From Lyophyllum atratum (lineage: Eukaryota; Basidiomycota; Agaricomycetes; Agaricales; Lyophyllaceae), in contig JACGCN010000002.1 in NCBI GenBank assembly GCA_014905825.1, forward strand, positions 1,240,001 to 1,304,000: DNA of 64,000 nt. Reading direction: 5' to 3'. Below, piece by piece: positions 1 to 11,746 of this stretch; position 1 is the stretch's first letter; every line of letters starts with the position of its first letter. The notes beneath the pieces are model-generated. The model was given only the letters and a program-made list of their open reading frames with translations, was not told where the DNA came from and did not search any database. Made by a program: the position numbers and the translations under genes.

Positions 1-141
1 GGGACGTGGAAAGTAGCGCCGGGTGCGGCTGTGTGGGGGATGCTGGAGGAGGTCGATCTGACCCCGCCAGTGCGAAGACCGGAGAGAAGAGAAGCTCGGG
101 GAGTGGGTGCGGGTGCGGTGGTCATGGCTGGAGAGGATTGA
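1..141 (+). CDS. 3' end of an unidentified gene cut by the window edge
   Basis: Frame 1 is open from the first base to a TGA at 139-141 and gives 46 residues rich in Gly, Arg, Ala and Val, ending in ...VVMAGED. No start codon or family signature is visible, so it can only be called the possible last exon of a gene lying to the left. The alternative is chance openness in GC-rich sequence. It would be convergent with the Trs20 gene (stop at 506). Confidence 0.35.
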   Translation, partial: GTWKVAPGAAVWGMLEEVDLTPPVRRPERREARGVGAGAVVMAGED

Positions 142-505
142 TAGATACGATTATGCTCTTAATTAATGGACAGGTGAAGAGTACAGCTTTTGGGCGCAAG
201 GCGGTTAGATTTAATAGTGGAACTGAGTCAGAAAGGGGCTCACTTGAAGGCAGCTAGGATCGCAAAGAGGCGAGAGGCGACTCGACGGGATTTGGGTGGA
301 CAACCCTTGAAAAGAAGAGACAGAGGAATAGAATTTTTTTGAGATTTTGTGTATTCTGTGTATAATAAGGACGATGAAGAGAAGATGGAACCTGGAGAGA
401 TAAGAGAAAGAGGCAAGAAGGGGCAGCCACCCAAAAGCCAGGTCACAGCAGAGGAACACTCGAATCAAATCAGGGCTATGCATTTCACACCCCGCTCCAC
501 GTGCC
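142..505. other. intergenic, nothing recognised
   Basis: About 360 bases between the stop of the left-edge frame and the stop of Trs20. Both flanking genes end here, so it should hold their 3' untranslated ends. No coding frame with family similarity, repeat or RNA gene was seen. Confidence 0.5.
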
Positions 506-1187
506 CTATAAATACTTTTTGGCACTCCCCCGCACCCGCGCGTCGAATATACCGCTTCGGATCGTCGTGTGTGCCGTGTGGAACGGGTTCAGCATCGTCT
601 GCGTACCTCAGCAATGTCCGCACACCAGCGTCCACACCACTCACCTTCACATACAGTTCCCACACCTTCCATAAAAAACTGCCGGATCCCGTCGTCATTT
701 TTCCCTTCAGTGCAACAATACAAACTTCATGTCTGCGAACAAGTCAGAACCTGAATCTGTCTCTCACATGATCTCTCACTTCCTGGCGTGATGAACGCAG
801 ATACCGTCCACTCATTGAATTTGTCTACCGCTTTCAAGTACCTATGTTCTCTGTCAGGGACTGATCCAACGTCTGGACCAGACCACGTACATCGTATTCT
901 CTTTCCGCATAACATCCTCAATCATGTCCAAGCTGGCATTCGCTATCATCTGAATTACATGCCGGTCCTGTCCGCCCCCCATCCGCACCGCACCGCCAGT
1001 CGAGTGGTGTGTCGCGCTCGACTGCACCTGAAAGGGCCGTGAGCGTGCCTGCAAAGGCCGACGTCGACCAGTTGGGCAAGTTTGAAGACAACGGCGACGT
1101 GGTGCTCGGTGCTGGCTTCGTCGAGTAGTGCGTGAGCGTGTACAGCGGTGTATCAGACGGCGACAGCAAGAATAGATGGTGCGACAT
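506..1187 (-). CDS. trs20: TRAPP complex subunit Trs20/TRAPPC2 (sedlin)
   Basis: Small longin-fold subunit of the TRAPP tethering complexes that act in ER-Golgi and Golgi traffic and Rab activation. It starts MSHHLFLLSP and carries the sedlin signatures HVIQMIANASLDMIEDV, YLKAVDKFNEWTVSAF and, in the last exon, TMLNPFHTAHT followed by FDARVRGSAKKYL at the very end, as in the family. Exons are 891-1187, 780-841, 645-732 and 506-598; all introns are 46-49 bases with GT...AG ends. The exon encoding the KFVLLH / WELYVK block needs two single-base insertions removed (near 709 and 665), and exon 1 needs one more frame correction near 1000; with these the protein is about 178 residues, the family size plus a low-complexity insert. 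The gene lies head to head with the rhomboid gene, 93 bases apart. Confidence 0.9.
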
Positions 1188-1280
1188 GGTGGTGAACGTC
1201 CTTCAGCCGCGAGCCTCGAAATCAAGACGCGTTAGCCAAACACACGCAATTATCCTCGGCACCATGTCACGTGGCAGTAA

Positions 1281-2419
1281 ATGGCTTCTCTCCTCCGCCG
1301 CCCACTCGGACTTGCACTCTCCAACACGCGTCCATTACTATGCAGACATGTATCCTCTGCCCTTGATTACTCGTCAACTACCTTCCCCAATAATTCGGCT
1401 TGCCAGGCCTACACTTCGGACGCAAACGCGGTTCTTCACGTCCACGCCTCGGCCACGCAACCCTCGACCGTACCCTCACAGGCAGTTCTCCAATCGCGAT
1501 CAGAAACGACCTTTTCTCGGATTCCTAGATCGTATCTCTGAGAACAGCAGTCTTCTGGGGAATCATAGTTATCAATGGTGTAGTCTTCGTAATGTGGACC
1601 TTGTCGGCGCAACGCATGGTCTGTCCACCAATGTTTTCCACCCCACCTAGCTCATCGATACCCAAACAGAAGCAAGAAGGGGACCCAACCTCGTACAGAT
1701 GGATGATGGAAAATTTCACGCAGAGCTGGCGGAACTTTCGTTCAGGACGAGTGTACGCTACGTGATACGCCACCTTGCATTCGAACTCACATCACCATAG
1801 GTGGACCCTCATTACCTCGTCATTCTCCCACGAGAATGTATCGCACATTCTGTTTAATGGATTCACGTTCTTTTTCATGGCCAGACCGGTATTGTCCATG
1901 CTGGGGAGCCGTCAGTTCCTGTTCCTCTACCTCGGAGGTATGTCGCTGCTTTTTTTAAGGCGGGTACACACCTTTACAATCAATCCTCCCCAGGTGGACT
2001 CTTTGCGAGCACTGCTAGCATGGCCTGGAATCTCCTCGTCAAACGCAAGGACGCCTCATCCTACGGCGCAAGTGGTCAATCACTTCCCTGACTCCGCGAG
2101 GCGTAGGTAGCTAATCATCTTCGCCACAGGTGCAATCTACTCTGTCGTGTCTTTCCTCGCCTGCACGGCACCGACGATGACGTTCCAACTGTATGGTATC
2201 ATCCCCGTCCCCGCCTGGCTTCTCGTCACTGGTGTCTTTGCGTATGATACATACTCTGCCATCAACGACAAGGTATGTTGTGGCTGGTATTCACGGTCGC
2301 GATACCTGACTTACTGCTTTGTCTTGTAGCAACGGGGCACAGATACAGCTGGTCACGTCGCGGGTATGCTGGCAGGTATGGGATACTTCCTTATCCGTCG
2401 CAGGGTATTCAGAAGGTAG
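1281..2419 (+). CDS. mitochondrial rhomboid-family intramembrane serine protease (Pcp1/PARL-like)
   Basis: Polytopic protease of the inner mitochondrial membrane; the yeast relative Pcp1 cleaves Mgm1 and Ccp1. Visible hallmarks: an Arg-rich presequence starting MASLLRRPLG, a first membrane helix around FWGIIVINGVVFVMW, the loop WTLITSSFSHENVSHILFNG, the catalytic serine in GASGAIYS and the catalytic histidine in GTDTAGHVAGMLAG near the C-terminus. Exons are 1281-1752, 1801-1937, 1994-2074, 2130-2272 and 2330-2419. The first exon needs two single-base insertions removed (one between about 1340 and 1400, one near 1545) to join the presequence, the FFTSTPRPR region and the first helix; without them there is no membrane helix 1. 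Both catalytic residues lie in intact exons. Confidence 0.88.
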
Positions 2420-2522
2420 AGAGCACACCGGCGCTCATTATAATGAGAACACCCCACGCACCAAATGTAAAAACACGGCTTCCGATAAACAACACCATTA
2501 TGCATGCCATAGAAATCGATGC

Positions 2523-2654
2523 ATTACAGTCGGGAGAGTTACTGATTGATCATAAGGAAAGGAAGGGGAGCATCATACGAAACAGAGCATCGATTACAGT
2601 CGCAAGAGTTACTGATTGATCATAACGAAAGGAAGGTGACCATCATACGAAAGA
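2523..2654. repeat. imperfect direct repeat, two copies, period 70
   Basis: Two tandem copies of about 62 bases, at 2523-2584 and 2593-2654. They share the cores attacagtcg, gagttactgattgatcata and catcatacgaaa, and differ at a few positions. The second copy contains the last codons and stop (2609-2611) of the CLASP gene; the first lies just beyond the stop and repeats the same stop-codon context. It reads as a local duplication of the gene's 3' end. Confidence 0.85.
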
Positions 2655-5600
2655 GAACGTCCGGATTCATCGGATAGCATGTTACCGTCAGCATCATATT
2701 GAAATTCGAATTGAACTGATGTCATCTGACGAGCAACGAGAGAGGGAGCTGGTGCAGGTGCGGCTGCTGCTGTGGGCCGTGAGGGCGTGCTGGTTCGCGT
2801 ATCCAGCCGTCGGATCTCTTTCTCTAATTTGTCCATTCCAGAGGAGCCGGTGGCCGCGGTCAACCCGCGTGCGCCGTGCTTGTCGAATAGGTATGTAAGG
2901 AGATTCTTCTTCTCGTCCGCAAGCCCATCGAGAAGCGCAAAGAGATGGGTTTCGTCGCGCAACACGAGTTGTGCGGCGATGATGGACGCGGCGGCGGATT
3001 CGCGTACGATGAGAGACGTTTTATCGTTTAGAGACTATTATAGAAACGTAAACGACAAGAGCATCCAGAAGACGATTGAAAGCGCACCGAAATGAGTGTG
3101 CCTTTCAGGCGGGGCAGTTCCTCCTCCGCAATCTCCCCTGGGAGACGCAATATGAACTTGCCAAGTGCAATGAGACCAAATGCGTAGGCTGTGGACTTGA
3201 CGTCTTCGTCGGACGAAGCGGGATGCGGCTCGGTGCGGAATGTGCGCAAGCTAGCGTGCATGGTGGTGAGACCGTACACGGGCTCGATGTTTGCGGTAAG
3301 GGCATCTCGAATGGTGTTAGTTGCCTCCAGGACCTGTGTAAATCTGAGAATTTCGAATATGCAAAAATAAAAGTGTGGCCTTACGTTGAGCTTGTTGCAA
3401 TATCGTACTCGCAAGAGTACCGAGAACAGGTCGGATTCCCTCCCTTCAAGGTAAGGACCTTGATTTTCCAGCATCTCCCACAAGAGAATCAAGCCGTATT
3501 CTATCTCTTCTTCACTCTGCGAGTTCATGAGACGCTGCACAGGCTATCCATATTAGGATGGAAACTTACCTTCGTGGGCTCGAGGAACTGAAGAAGAGCG
3601 TTGAACAATCGTTCGAAGTTTTTATTCGCGTTCCATATATCGGCATGGAGCGATGGTATAGAATGTGAAGGGTTGAGGAACGGGGAGGGGCTGCTTGGGA
3701 GGCCCGTTCCAGGACTTTGAGGCGGCGAACCGGACTCAGAAACGGGATTCTCCATCGAGAACAACGCCAGTTTCTGAAGCACTTGGACCCCTGCTTCACC
3801 TTCCACGAGTGCGGCAATATAGCCCTGCAGTTCTGTAATCTTGTCCGCAGGGTGTATTGCTCGTATAGGTGTCCCTTGGGCAACCACTTCCATGTAATCA
3901 GTAAAGCTGTTATTATCGTCGAGTGAACACAACTTACAGGCTTTCCGTTTCAACCACCAGCCAGTTTCATGCTTCTTCCCATGTAGAATGTCAATGAACG
4001 TGGAAGACTGTCCATTACGGGCTGGACTATCTTTGAACATCGCGGCCTGCCTCATGATGGCCGCATTCCTGTTCACAGGAGTCACTGGGGGTATGACGTG
4101 GTTCTGGGTAATAGGAAGCGGCGTGGGTTTGATTTTGGGCTTTCCGAGTGCATGCCCATTACTGCTCCCCACCAATAATGAAGGAGGAATCGTGGAATGA
4201 TGTAAGCCATCCTCCTCTGGATCGACAAGCTCCAACAACCTCTCCGCCGCACTCTCAGCTTGTTCGGCGCGAGCCCTTAGGGCATCCTCGACAACAGGAC
4301 GATCGCTGGCCATGTCTGCAACAGAGCCGGATGACAGAGCATTAGAAACAGTTGGCTTGGAATCGATGGACCTTGGGGACATCGAATTCCTAACGGTTCT
4401 GCTTTTAGGCGTTACTGGGGGATACATTTCGTAAGGGGCGGAAAACGACATGAGATTGATAGAGTGATCGCCTTCAGAATCACTGTCGTCGTCTGGTATT
4501 GGCACCGCCTGTGCCATGAGCAGGGACTCGTCGTCGCCATCCATCATTTGGAAGGACAACCTCGGATCCCTAATGGGAATGGGAACAGCAGCGTTACGAG
4601 CAGAGCCATTGGTGTTACGAGGTGTTGGGGAAGCATGGCCCACTGAGGAAGGCGATGATGCAGGGAGCGGTGTTTGGAGGGCTTTGCGGATGGTGGAAGG
4701 TCTATTCACAGATGTGGCACTTGTTGCTAGCGGAGAAGAGGCTCGGCGGCGGAAGGTTGAATGCTCGGAAGGTGAGGGAGGAGTGGCTGCTCGGCCAGAT
4801 CCACTAGATCCACTGGATGGCGAACGAGAGTGCGAAGTGGGTGCGGCTGTACTGCTAACAGAACGAGCCATAGTTCCCGAAGCAGGCCGAGCTCTTCCCA
4901 TTGGGACTGACGTAGGCGGAGAAGAAGACATCCTGAGGGGAGATACCGGTCTTACTGGGGATGTTCTAGATGATGTTGCAGGAGAAGCCGCACGCCTCAC
5001 GGGGGGTACATGGGACCCAGATGTTGCTTGATGGCGGAGAGTTGGAGGAGCAGTAGCGATAGCTTTGGCCTTGGCTCGGCTGGCAGCGATGGCAGCAGCA
5101 ACACTGGTCTTCTTGACATTCTTTGGCGTCGTCGGTGGCAGATTTGCCAGTAATTCTGGTTTCGGACAGACCTTCTCGATCTGTTTGCGAGCAATAGAAT
5201 CTAGGCCATCCAGAAGAGCCAAACCGCGGTCCGCCCAAACCTCCTCGAAAACCCAAAATAAAATACGCGCGTTTTCTCGTACGGCAGGATTGGCATCAAC
5301 GAGAGCTTTCTTGAGCGATTTTTCCAGGATATCAAGACCACCTGAACCTTCAATGGTGTTCTTGGCACGATGGCCATGAACCTCCACATATTGCTTGAGA
5401 TGAGCAACCACAAAAGCCCGAGTTTGAACAGTTTTTTCTTGCAATGTGTTCCACAAGAGAGTGAGAATCATACGAGGTTGTGGCGACGTGTGATTGATGA
5501 TTGCGGTTACAGATGCTTGAGACTGCTGTGCAGCGATCTTTTTCGTAAAGCCCGCCATTTTCAAGAGGTTCGTGAGCAGAGTGTCACAAAAAGGATCCAT

Positions 5601-7311
5601 CGCAGTCCCAAGCGCGATTGCTAGCTCAGAGTATAGAAAGGAAGTATTAGCCGAGACAGTCGTCCGGAGGCTCGCCAGCTAAAACGTAGGTGAGTTCACG
5701 AGTGATCTAAGGTCTGCATGGGCGCAGTACAGTTTTAAGAGACCATTGTATAAACCCGTCTTTCAACGAAATCAGGAACACGTCCAAATAGCGGAGATGG
5801 ACGTCTCCCTTCAGCATCCCACGAACTCGAAGAACAGCTCGCTCTCGAGCAGCCCAATTATGTTCTGTTTCTTTGCCCTATATCGGCTTTTGAGCGTATG
5901 CAAGCATACGAATAGTAAAAAAGATCAAATACCTCAAACGGTTTCAGCATTGCAGCAAATTCACTCTCCAAGTCTTTCGCAGGATGCGATCTAAACCCCA
6001 GATAAAGAAAGAGATGGGGAGAACAACTGGATGCTTACATAGACGGGCTGGATTTCAGTAGATTCACTTGTAGGTGTTTGGGGGATAGAAGAGGCGACAG
6101 ACGGTGGTGCCATAGCTGCACGACTATTGGGCCGTGATATGTCCCTTACGCTCCCATGGCTGGCGGTTCTGGAGACCCCACTAGCTTGACTGCCAACCGT
6201 AGGCCTTCGACCTTGGAGTGCAAGGCTTGGAGGTATGTAATCCTTTGGTTTCGTGCTAGTGGCATCTCCATTCTCCGAACCATCACGACTTTGAGGATTG
6301 CTGTTGATAGAACCGCCAAGAAGTTTGGATAGTACTCCGTCGACAATTGTTTTGCGGACGCCTTTCTTGGTCATCTCCTTCTTGAGATCCGCGCGTGCGC
6401 CATCCGTGACTCCAGGACCTGTGAAGAGCTCGACGACGGACAGTCGTGCACAATCTCGGACGTGCGCGTCGGTGTCTTCGAGGCAGTCGACGAGCAGAGA
6501 GAGATACGGTCGCATGGGAAATTGGTGATGAGCGCGTCGAATATGCACTAATGTCAATATGGACTGTAGTCATAATATCAGTAAAAACCTCGCGTTTCCC
6601 ATGCTTGCCCGCGGCGCACCTGTTCTTTGACTTTCCAAACTTTGCTACCCAGTCCTGCTTCCCGCATGTATCGTTCAAAAATCATCAGAGGCGTCTCTGG
6701 ACCTTTGTCTCTCGATTTCGCGGACATCGCGCTACCGCTCCCAGTACGAAACGCGAGGCCACCAAGGATCACCAATGTTTCGCGCGCCTTGATTTGCGCC
6801 TTCTCTTTGTCCCCGAGTCGTTCGATCACACCACCAGTAGGGAGAAATGCACTGAGCACTTGACGCAGCGTCGCTGCATCTACAACGCCAGCTGGGTTAA
6901 TGGACGACGTCGAGGATGACGGAGATCGAGGTTGGCTGCTAGAGGGCTGAGGTTGACCAACTGATCGTGAAACGAGCAAGGGAAGCAGAGGAGGCAAGGA
7001 AGCCAGCGTAGCAGTCGTTAGGTGTTGGTTGGGAGTTCGTAGACATGCCTTCAAGACGTTGAGGAGGCCGTCCGGGTCGTTAATCTGTTGCATTCAGGTT
7101 CAGCATCGTATGTACCATAGAGTTTGACAACATTCACTTCAATTCCAGACTCGAACTCGGCTTGAAGTTTTGTGAGCGCATCTACCTTAACATCGACATC
7201 TAATGGGGGTAAGCGTGTTGGTTTGAGAACCTCAGAGGATCTCAGGAGTTACGCACCATTGCTTTTGCATTGATTTATGAGCCTTTCAAGTCTTGTGTCG
7301 TCCGAATCCAT
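2609..7311 (-). CDS. stu1: CLASP/Stu1 microtubule-stabilising protein
   Basis: TOG-domain protein that binds tubulin and microtubule plus ends and promotes rescue; in fungi it is needed for spindle integrity. Ten exons: 7257-7311, 7138-7199, 6620-7084, 6039-6563, 5933-5990, 5731-5877, 3570-5678, 3385-3534, 3088-3333, 2609-3034. They sum to 4243 bases, one more than a multiple of three, giving about 1413 residues. Landmarks: N-terminal start MDSDDTRLERL; HEAT/TOG repeats with RRAHHQFPMRPYLSLLVDCL and DTDAHVRDCARLSVVELF; the CLASP N-terminal domain with NWAARERAVLRVRGMLKGD and LNDKTSLIVRESAAASI-type repeats; and a long Ser/Pro-rich linker in the 2.1-kb exon carrying the basic SRTSP/RPVSPLR type sequence typical of microtubule-lattice binding. 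The one surplus base lies near 5975, in the short exon that reads ...DLESEFAAMLKPFE after correction. Splice phases agree everywhere else. Confidence 0.93.
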
Positions 7312-7860
7312 GGCGGGGATGGCGGGAGAGCAGACCGAACGGTCGACCAAACCAACACTACAGCCGTATTAATCGAAAGGAAGCGAGCCGAAAGTTCGTG
7401 ATGGTGGCACGGGCCAGCTAAGTACCACTTCAAAGTTGTGCCACAAGATTGATCAATCCCGAGCTATCATCCTTCCATCAACCTTCTTGTTTGCGAACAA
7501 TACACCGGGAGTCCCTGATAACAGCTCATGCATAGAGTGCAGAGTTATACTATCTCAGAAGGACAAAAATGCCATGAGCGCACCCAAGACTATCATGTCC
7601 CGTAGTTGGCCAGTCCAGGCATCAATATTCAATCAGCACCCACTCTCTGATTTGACTCAACTAAGCACGCGAAGCCAGCATCCCGATCCCGATCCCAGCG
7701 TAACTTACAGAATCGCTACTGCAGTCGAATATTGATATGGGCAGCATTTGGAAATGATATATATATATAGTTCTTGCTATTAGGAATGATTTTCTTCCCG
7801 CATGATATCGTTGCCGCGAGGCAATCCATTCAAACTCTGACGCTAATGTTGAGAAACTTG
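7312..7860. other. promoter-side spacer of CLASP, nothing else recognised
   Basis: About 550 bases upstream of the CLASP start and downstream of the RBR gene. It has a short AT run (atatatatatag near 7757). An open frame at 7436-7735 has no family signature or splice context and is not called. Confidence 0.5.
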
Positions 7861-10095
7861 CTAAACCTCGAGACGGTTACATGGTCGATAATGCGCAGAC
7901 GTAGCGGATCGCACTTCGCGTCGCAAAGCAGACCTGACAATGCTTTCCCCACACTTTAGCAAAAATGGCTGTGGATGGATCAGTGATAATCGTAGAGAGA
8001 ATGGGGTAAGCGAGATACGTATTGCAGCCCAGGGACATGCACTGGAAAGTCACGATGGAAGTCAACGAGGTAAAGAGTACAGCATTAGCTAGCTCTTACA
8101 GTCATGTAGTTAGTGTCAGATTCTTTTTGAACGGGAGTCTGACAGCCTATGGTAGGTTAGTTGCAGCAGCAGTCGACTTCGAGAGACTACATACCTGGAC
8201 AGAACTTGCACCCACCCTTTACCATCAGGTCTTGTGGAGCCATCACATGAATGATGGGGTCCAGATACATTCACCTCTTGTTGGCATGTTTTACACCATG
8301 CGTAATGACAACGCGGCAAAGGGCACACCAAGATACTTGCTTCCTGATATTCTTTCCGGTCAACAGATATGGAATCCTGGCACCTGTATAACTCAAAATG
8401 AGCCCTCGGTGCCTAACGATCGAAGTAACTACACAAACCTGCGACAATATAGGAGGACGGAATATGCTGAGATCTGCAACTCTTCGAATACGCGGTATTC
8501 CTGCTCATCAATACCGATTTGCATGACGATGAAGTTGTCGACGGCTGCGAAAAATTGGACTAGATCAAAACTTTGTTCGAGGCCAGGGACGGCGAAAGCA
8601 TACCGCCAGGGTCAGAACACAAATTATCGGCGATACACACTGGACACAGAATAGGGAAGCGACGTTCACCTAACTTCGAACGAATATATCCTCTCATGCA
8701 GTACCTGCAGAACGAATGGAGACATCGGGGCAACCGAGCGACGTAGTCTTCCGAGTGCTCCTGTAGACATATACCACACTTGAACGGAGCTGCCCCGGCC
8801 GGATGGGTTACGGATAGAACTTCACGTTCCGAAGATAGGCGCTGATCTTCCTGTAGCTGCAGAGCAAGCGCATGATCGATCTCGTCCTGTCTTCGAGTGT
8901 AGCTAAGCATGCGACTGGAGCTTGGCAGCACTGTATTCAGAGGGGTTTTACTTTTGCGTTCTCGCCTTGTAAGGGTCGTCAGCTTGAGACGCAACCAGCA
9001 TGCGTTATATTTATACCTGGTCCACTCATTTGTGTCTGCAGTCTTCGGGACCTCAATGCGCCTAGTGTCGGATATGTGGTTATCGGAAAGTTTTTTACTT
9101 GCTTTCTCCAGCTGGACTGTCAACAATCCGTTTTCGCTCTTCAAACTGGCCAACTCCGCCGCGAGTGTCAAGATCCTCATGCTGGATTCAAGCACAGTCT
9201 GCGCCAAGGCCATCGAATCATTGCAGCTCGACCCCTTGGAAACAAGAATATGGCCGCAAAACTGCCTCATGAGGTCCAGCTGCCAGTGGAAGGGATTTGT
9301 TGCGTTAAATGATGACATGGTTTCCATTTTGAACAGATTAGCAAGGTATTTCGCCGTACCCTCGAGAGATGAATTGAGGATGAATCCTGCACCGAGCGGA
9401 TGGTTGGAGCGAATATGCGAGTCAAAAATGAGGAAAATGTTTCCTCTCGCGGTTGGTATCTTCACACACGCCACGATCTCCGGAGGCTTCGTTATCATCA
9501 CGGCCGAAGATAAGGTCGTAGATACGTTCTGCATGTCTCTAAAAGGCCGATTAGAGGTCAACTGTAAGGGAGCGGAATGATTCCCAGAAGGAAAATGAAT
9601 TACTGTAATAAAGTAGTAAAGCCTGCCAAGTCACATCGGCTGCTGTACGTGGGCGATCTCACAAGTGACAGGGACTTGCTGAAGAGTGGAATATCGAGGA
9701 TATCCTCCATATCCAAATGAGAGGGTTTGGTCCAATAGTCACATATCGAGGTGATTTCCTGCGAGGGATCGTTAGACCAAGGCATATTATACATCGATTC
9801 TTGAATAATCTCTGCAGATTTCGGGGCATACCTTTGCGCCTTCGCGTGACATAACCCACTGTAGTAGCTCTTCGCCAGCGAGGCCTCCATCTTCTTTTCC
9901 AAATATCAGACGGACGCAGTTCAATGCTGCAAGGCCGCAGGCAGATAGACCAGCACCGGATGCATGACGTTTCTGGTACTGACTGACACCGTCGTGGGAG
10001 ATGATATGTTGTTTGCCGATGAACACTTGATCAAGGACGTTGGTGACGCCGCTCTGACTCTCATGTTCTCTTTCTTTACCCTGTCGATGACCCAT
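7861..10095 (-). CDS. RBR-type E3 ubiquitin ligase with an N-terminal putative cysteine-protease-like region
   Basis: From the N-terminus: a region with GLSACGLAALNCVRLIF and later IFDSHIRSNHPLGAGF, which looks like a Cys...His papain-like pair (inference); a helical section; a MIU/UIM-like helix DEIDHALALQLQEDQ; then RING1 (CGICLQEH...CLHSFCRYCM...CPVC), an IBR region (QISAYSVLLYCRRC...CPLPRCHYAWCKTCQQEV) and RING2 (CKFCPGCQTPVQKESDTNYMTCMSLGCNTHFC). The RING2 cysteine in NYMTCMSLGC is the expected catalytic one. Introns of 50-60 bases separate the zinc-binding blocks. Single-base frame corrections are needed near 9815, near 9600, near 8215 (before CKFCPG) and near 7951 (one base missing in CYKCG). 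The start chosen is the first ATG (MGHRQGKERE); further upstream exons cannot be excluded. Intracellular, acting in ubiquitin transfer. Confidence 0.83.
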
Positions 10096-11010
10096 TGAAC
10101 CGATTAGGAGAGGAGAGACGCTTGCTGAAGGCTCGGCGCTTACATAGGAGTGACCACTCGTACTCAAGCTCGTGCGATCAGATTCTTGAGTTGCGGGTCA
10201 CATCTTTGACGCTGAGCTATTTTCAATCCATTTCAAGGGTGGTGGTCACTAACGTTGGACCCGCAAATTCAACCACGGACGACGGCCAGGGATACATAAA
10301 TAGGCGTCAAAGTTTAGGCCAAGGGAAGGAATGTCCAGGCTTCTGTTTCCTCGTGAGGATGTCCTCATGCGGTAATTTAATTGAATTCAGCTATCTTCAC
10401 ACCTACTTACATGCCTCGAGCACTCAAACCAAACCTTATCTATAGTGATATGGCTAAGCGAAATCATTAAGTCACGGCCATGTAAGTCATATCCTTTGTG
10501 TCACTGTGGTCTGAGCCTATCTGAAGTCTTGGGCTTTGTCCTTTGCTTTGAACGACATTCACCATGAGCGGATGCGCAACGCCCAAATCTTTCCAAATAC
10601 CAGCCTGCCCCTCCTGACAACCCTAGCAGTACTGATGCAGCAGTGGTGCTCACCGGCGTTGACAAAGACACCGCTGTGCGAGTTACTGTCCCGTCCACTG
10701 GCGTTGAACCCCTTCGGTCGTCCTGTAGATGACTTAACCACTTCTCGATAGAGTTGTATCAGATCCAGTGGCAATCCTCTCGTTGCACGGAGCCTCAGAA
10801 AAAAGGAGTCGATCTTGGTAATGTCTTGAAGAAGAGGATCACGAGGAGTACTGTCCTAGACTTCAAGCGCAACTTGTGCCATTCTAAGTCATGGTACAGT
10901 ACCGGGTCCAAATATCACAGAGTGGGGCGGAAGAGATCTTCTGACCAAAAAATTGCGATGTCACTCGTAAGGACGTGTGTCCATATGGCTATGTGATTTT
11001 TACGCTTTGA
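10096..11010. other. spacer without a supported gene
   Basis: About 900 bases between the RBR start and the stop of the SelW-like gene. Short frames on both strands (for example 10501-10698 minus, with a possible hydrophobic helix, and 10754-10996 plus) start at non-ATG codons or lack family similarity. A decayed or very short gene is possible, but nothing can be named. Confidence 0.45.
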
Positions 11011-11603
11011 TTAGTCCTTCTTATCCGAGTGTCCCAGCGATTTTCCCGGTTGTAATTGATCACGAAGGCGTTGTTTCTTGATGACGCGATATTGAGTTAC
11101 GCAGAAATTCCGTTGAGTAATATAAGGGCATACCAAAACTTTCAGCTCTGGAAAGCCACCCTCCAGCTTGCGATCCCACAGCAACGTAGGAGCCTGAGAA
11201 CCGACGGAAAGCCAGACACGGAAGCGACCTGCAGTTTCCTCCGTGTTACGAGGGATCAAATTCACGCATCCCAACGTCGGAGGTGGGAAAGTCAGGAGGA
11301 GTTCCGTTTGCGTCCAACTTGCGCGGTGGAGCCTGATAAAGGGATGGTGGTAGGTCATCCACCATAAAACTTGGATAGAACTAATTCACTAACCAACGAC
11401 ACTAAAATATATCGTATGTAGTCAAATAAAGAATGCATGGTTCAAACAGACGGATTGCGCACTCTGTCGCAAAACTCGATCGTAACGGTTGGGATGGTCA
11501 GCAGATCCGGGAACACAAAAGTTGAGACATCAATGGATGTTGACTGCGCCACCAAGGGTTCTCCGACAAGGAGCGGTGCGCTAGCATCGGCAAAGTTTGC
11601 CAT
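11011..11603 (-). CDS. SelW/Rdx-family thioredoxin-fold protein (Cys form)
   Basis: Small redox-type protein related to selenoprotein W, with a CxxC in place of the selenocysteine motif (CDRC). Start MANFADASAPLLVGEP. Exons: 11463-11603, an 8-base exon 11394-11401, 11134-11332 and 11011-11076; total 414 bases, 137 residues. The 8-base exon TGTCGTTG supplies the second Cys of CDRC and most of the following RW, and restores the frame so that VTIEFCDRCRWLHRASWTQT is continuous. Further family signatures are ELLLTFPPP, the strand RFRVWL, LLWDRKLEGGFPELKVLKQR and the ending PGKSLGHSDKKD. Function in fungi is unsettled; a glutathione or thioredoxin-linked redox role is inferred from the fold. It is divergent from the Pch2 gene (starts 143 bases apart). 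Confidence 0.9.
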
Positions 11604-11746
11604 GATGTTTGCAAAAGAGGGATTTGTTGACCATGTGACTCGGACATGCTTTGCTTTGTGGACGCGTTATTCAATTGCCACTGTGGCCTGAAGCCAAACG
11701 CCGCGTCCTTCGTCAGCCTTCGTCTTGTACCACCTTACCACCTCGA

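Noticed and set aside
3076..3591. Open plus-strand frame opposite CLASP exons
   Set aside because: It is the antisense shadow of a real, spliced gene with family signatures on the minus strand.
3907..3937. A 31-base intron inside the large CLASP exon (gtaagt...cag)
   Set aside because: Its length is not a multiple of three and the exon is open through it, so splicing would break the frame.
10501..10774. Minus-strand frames with a possible membrane helix
   Set aside because: They begin at non-ATG codons, run in different frames and lack splice sites that join them.
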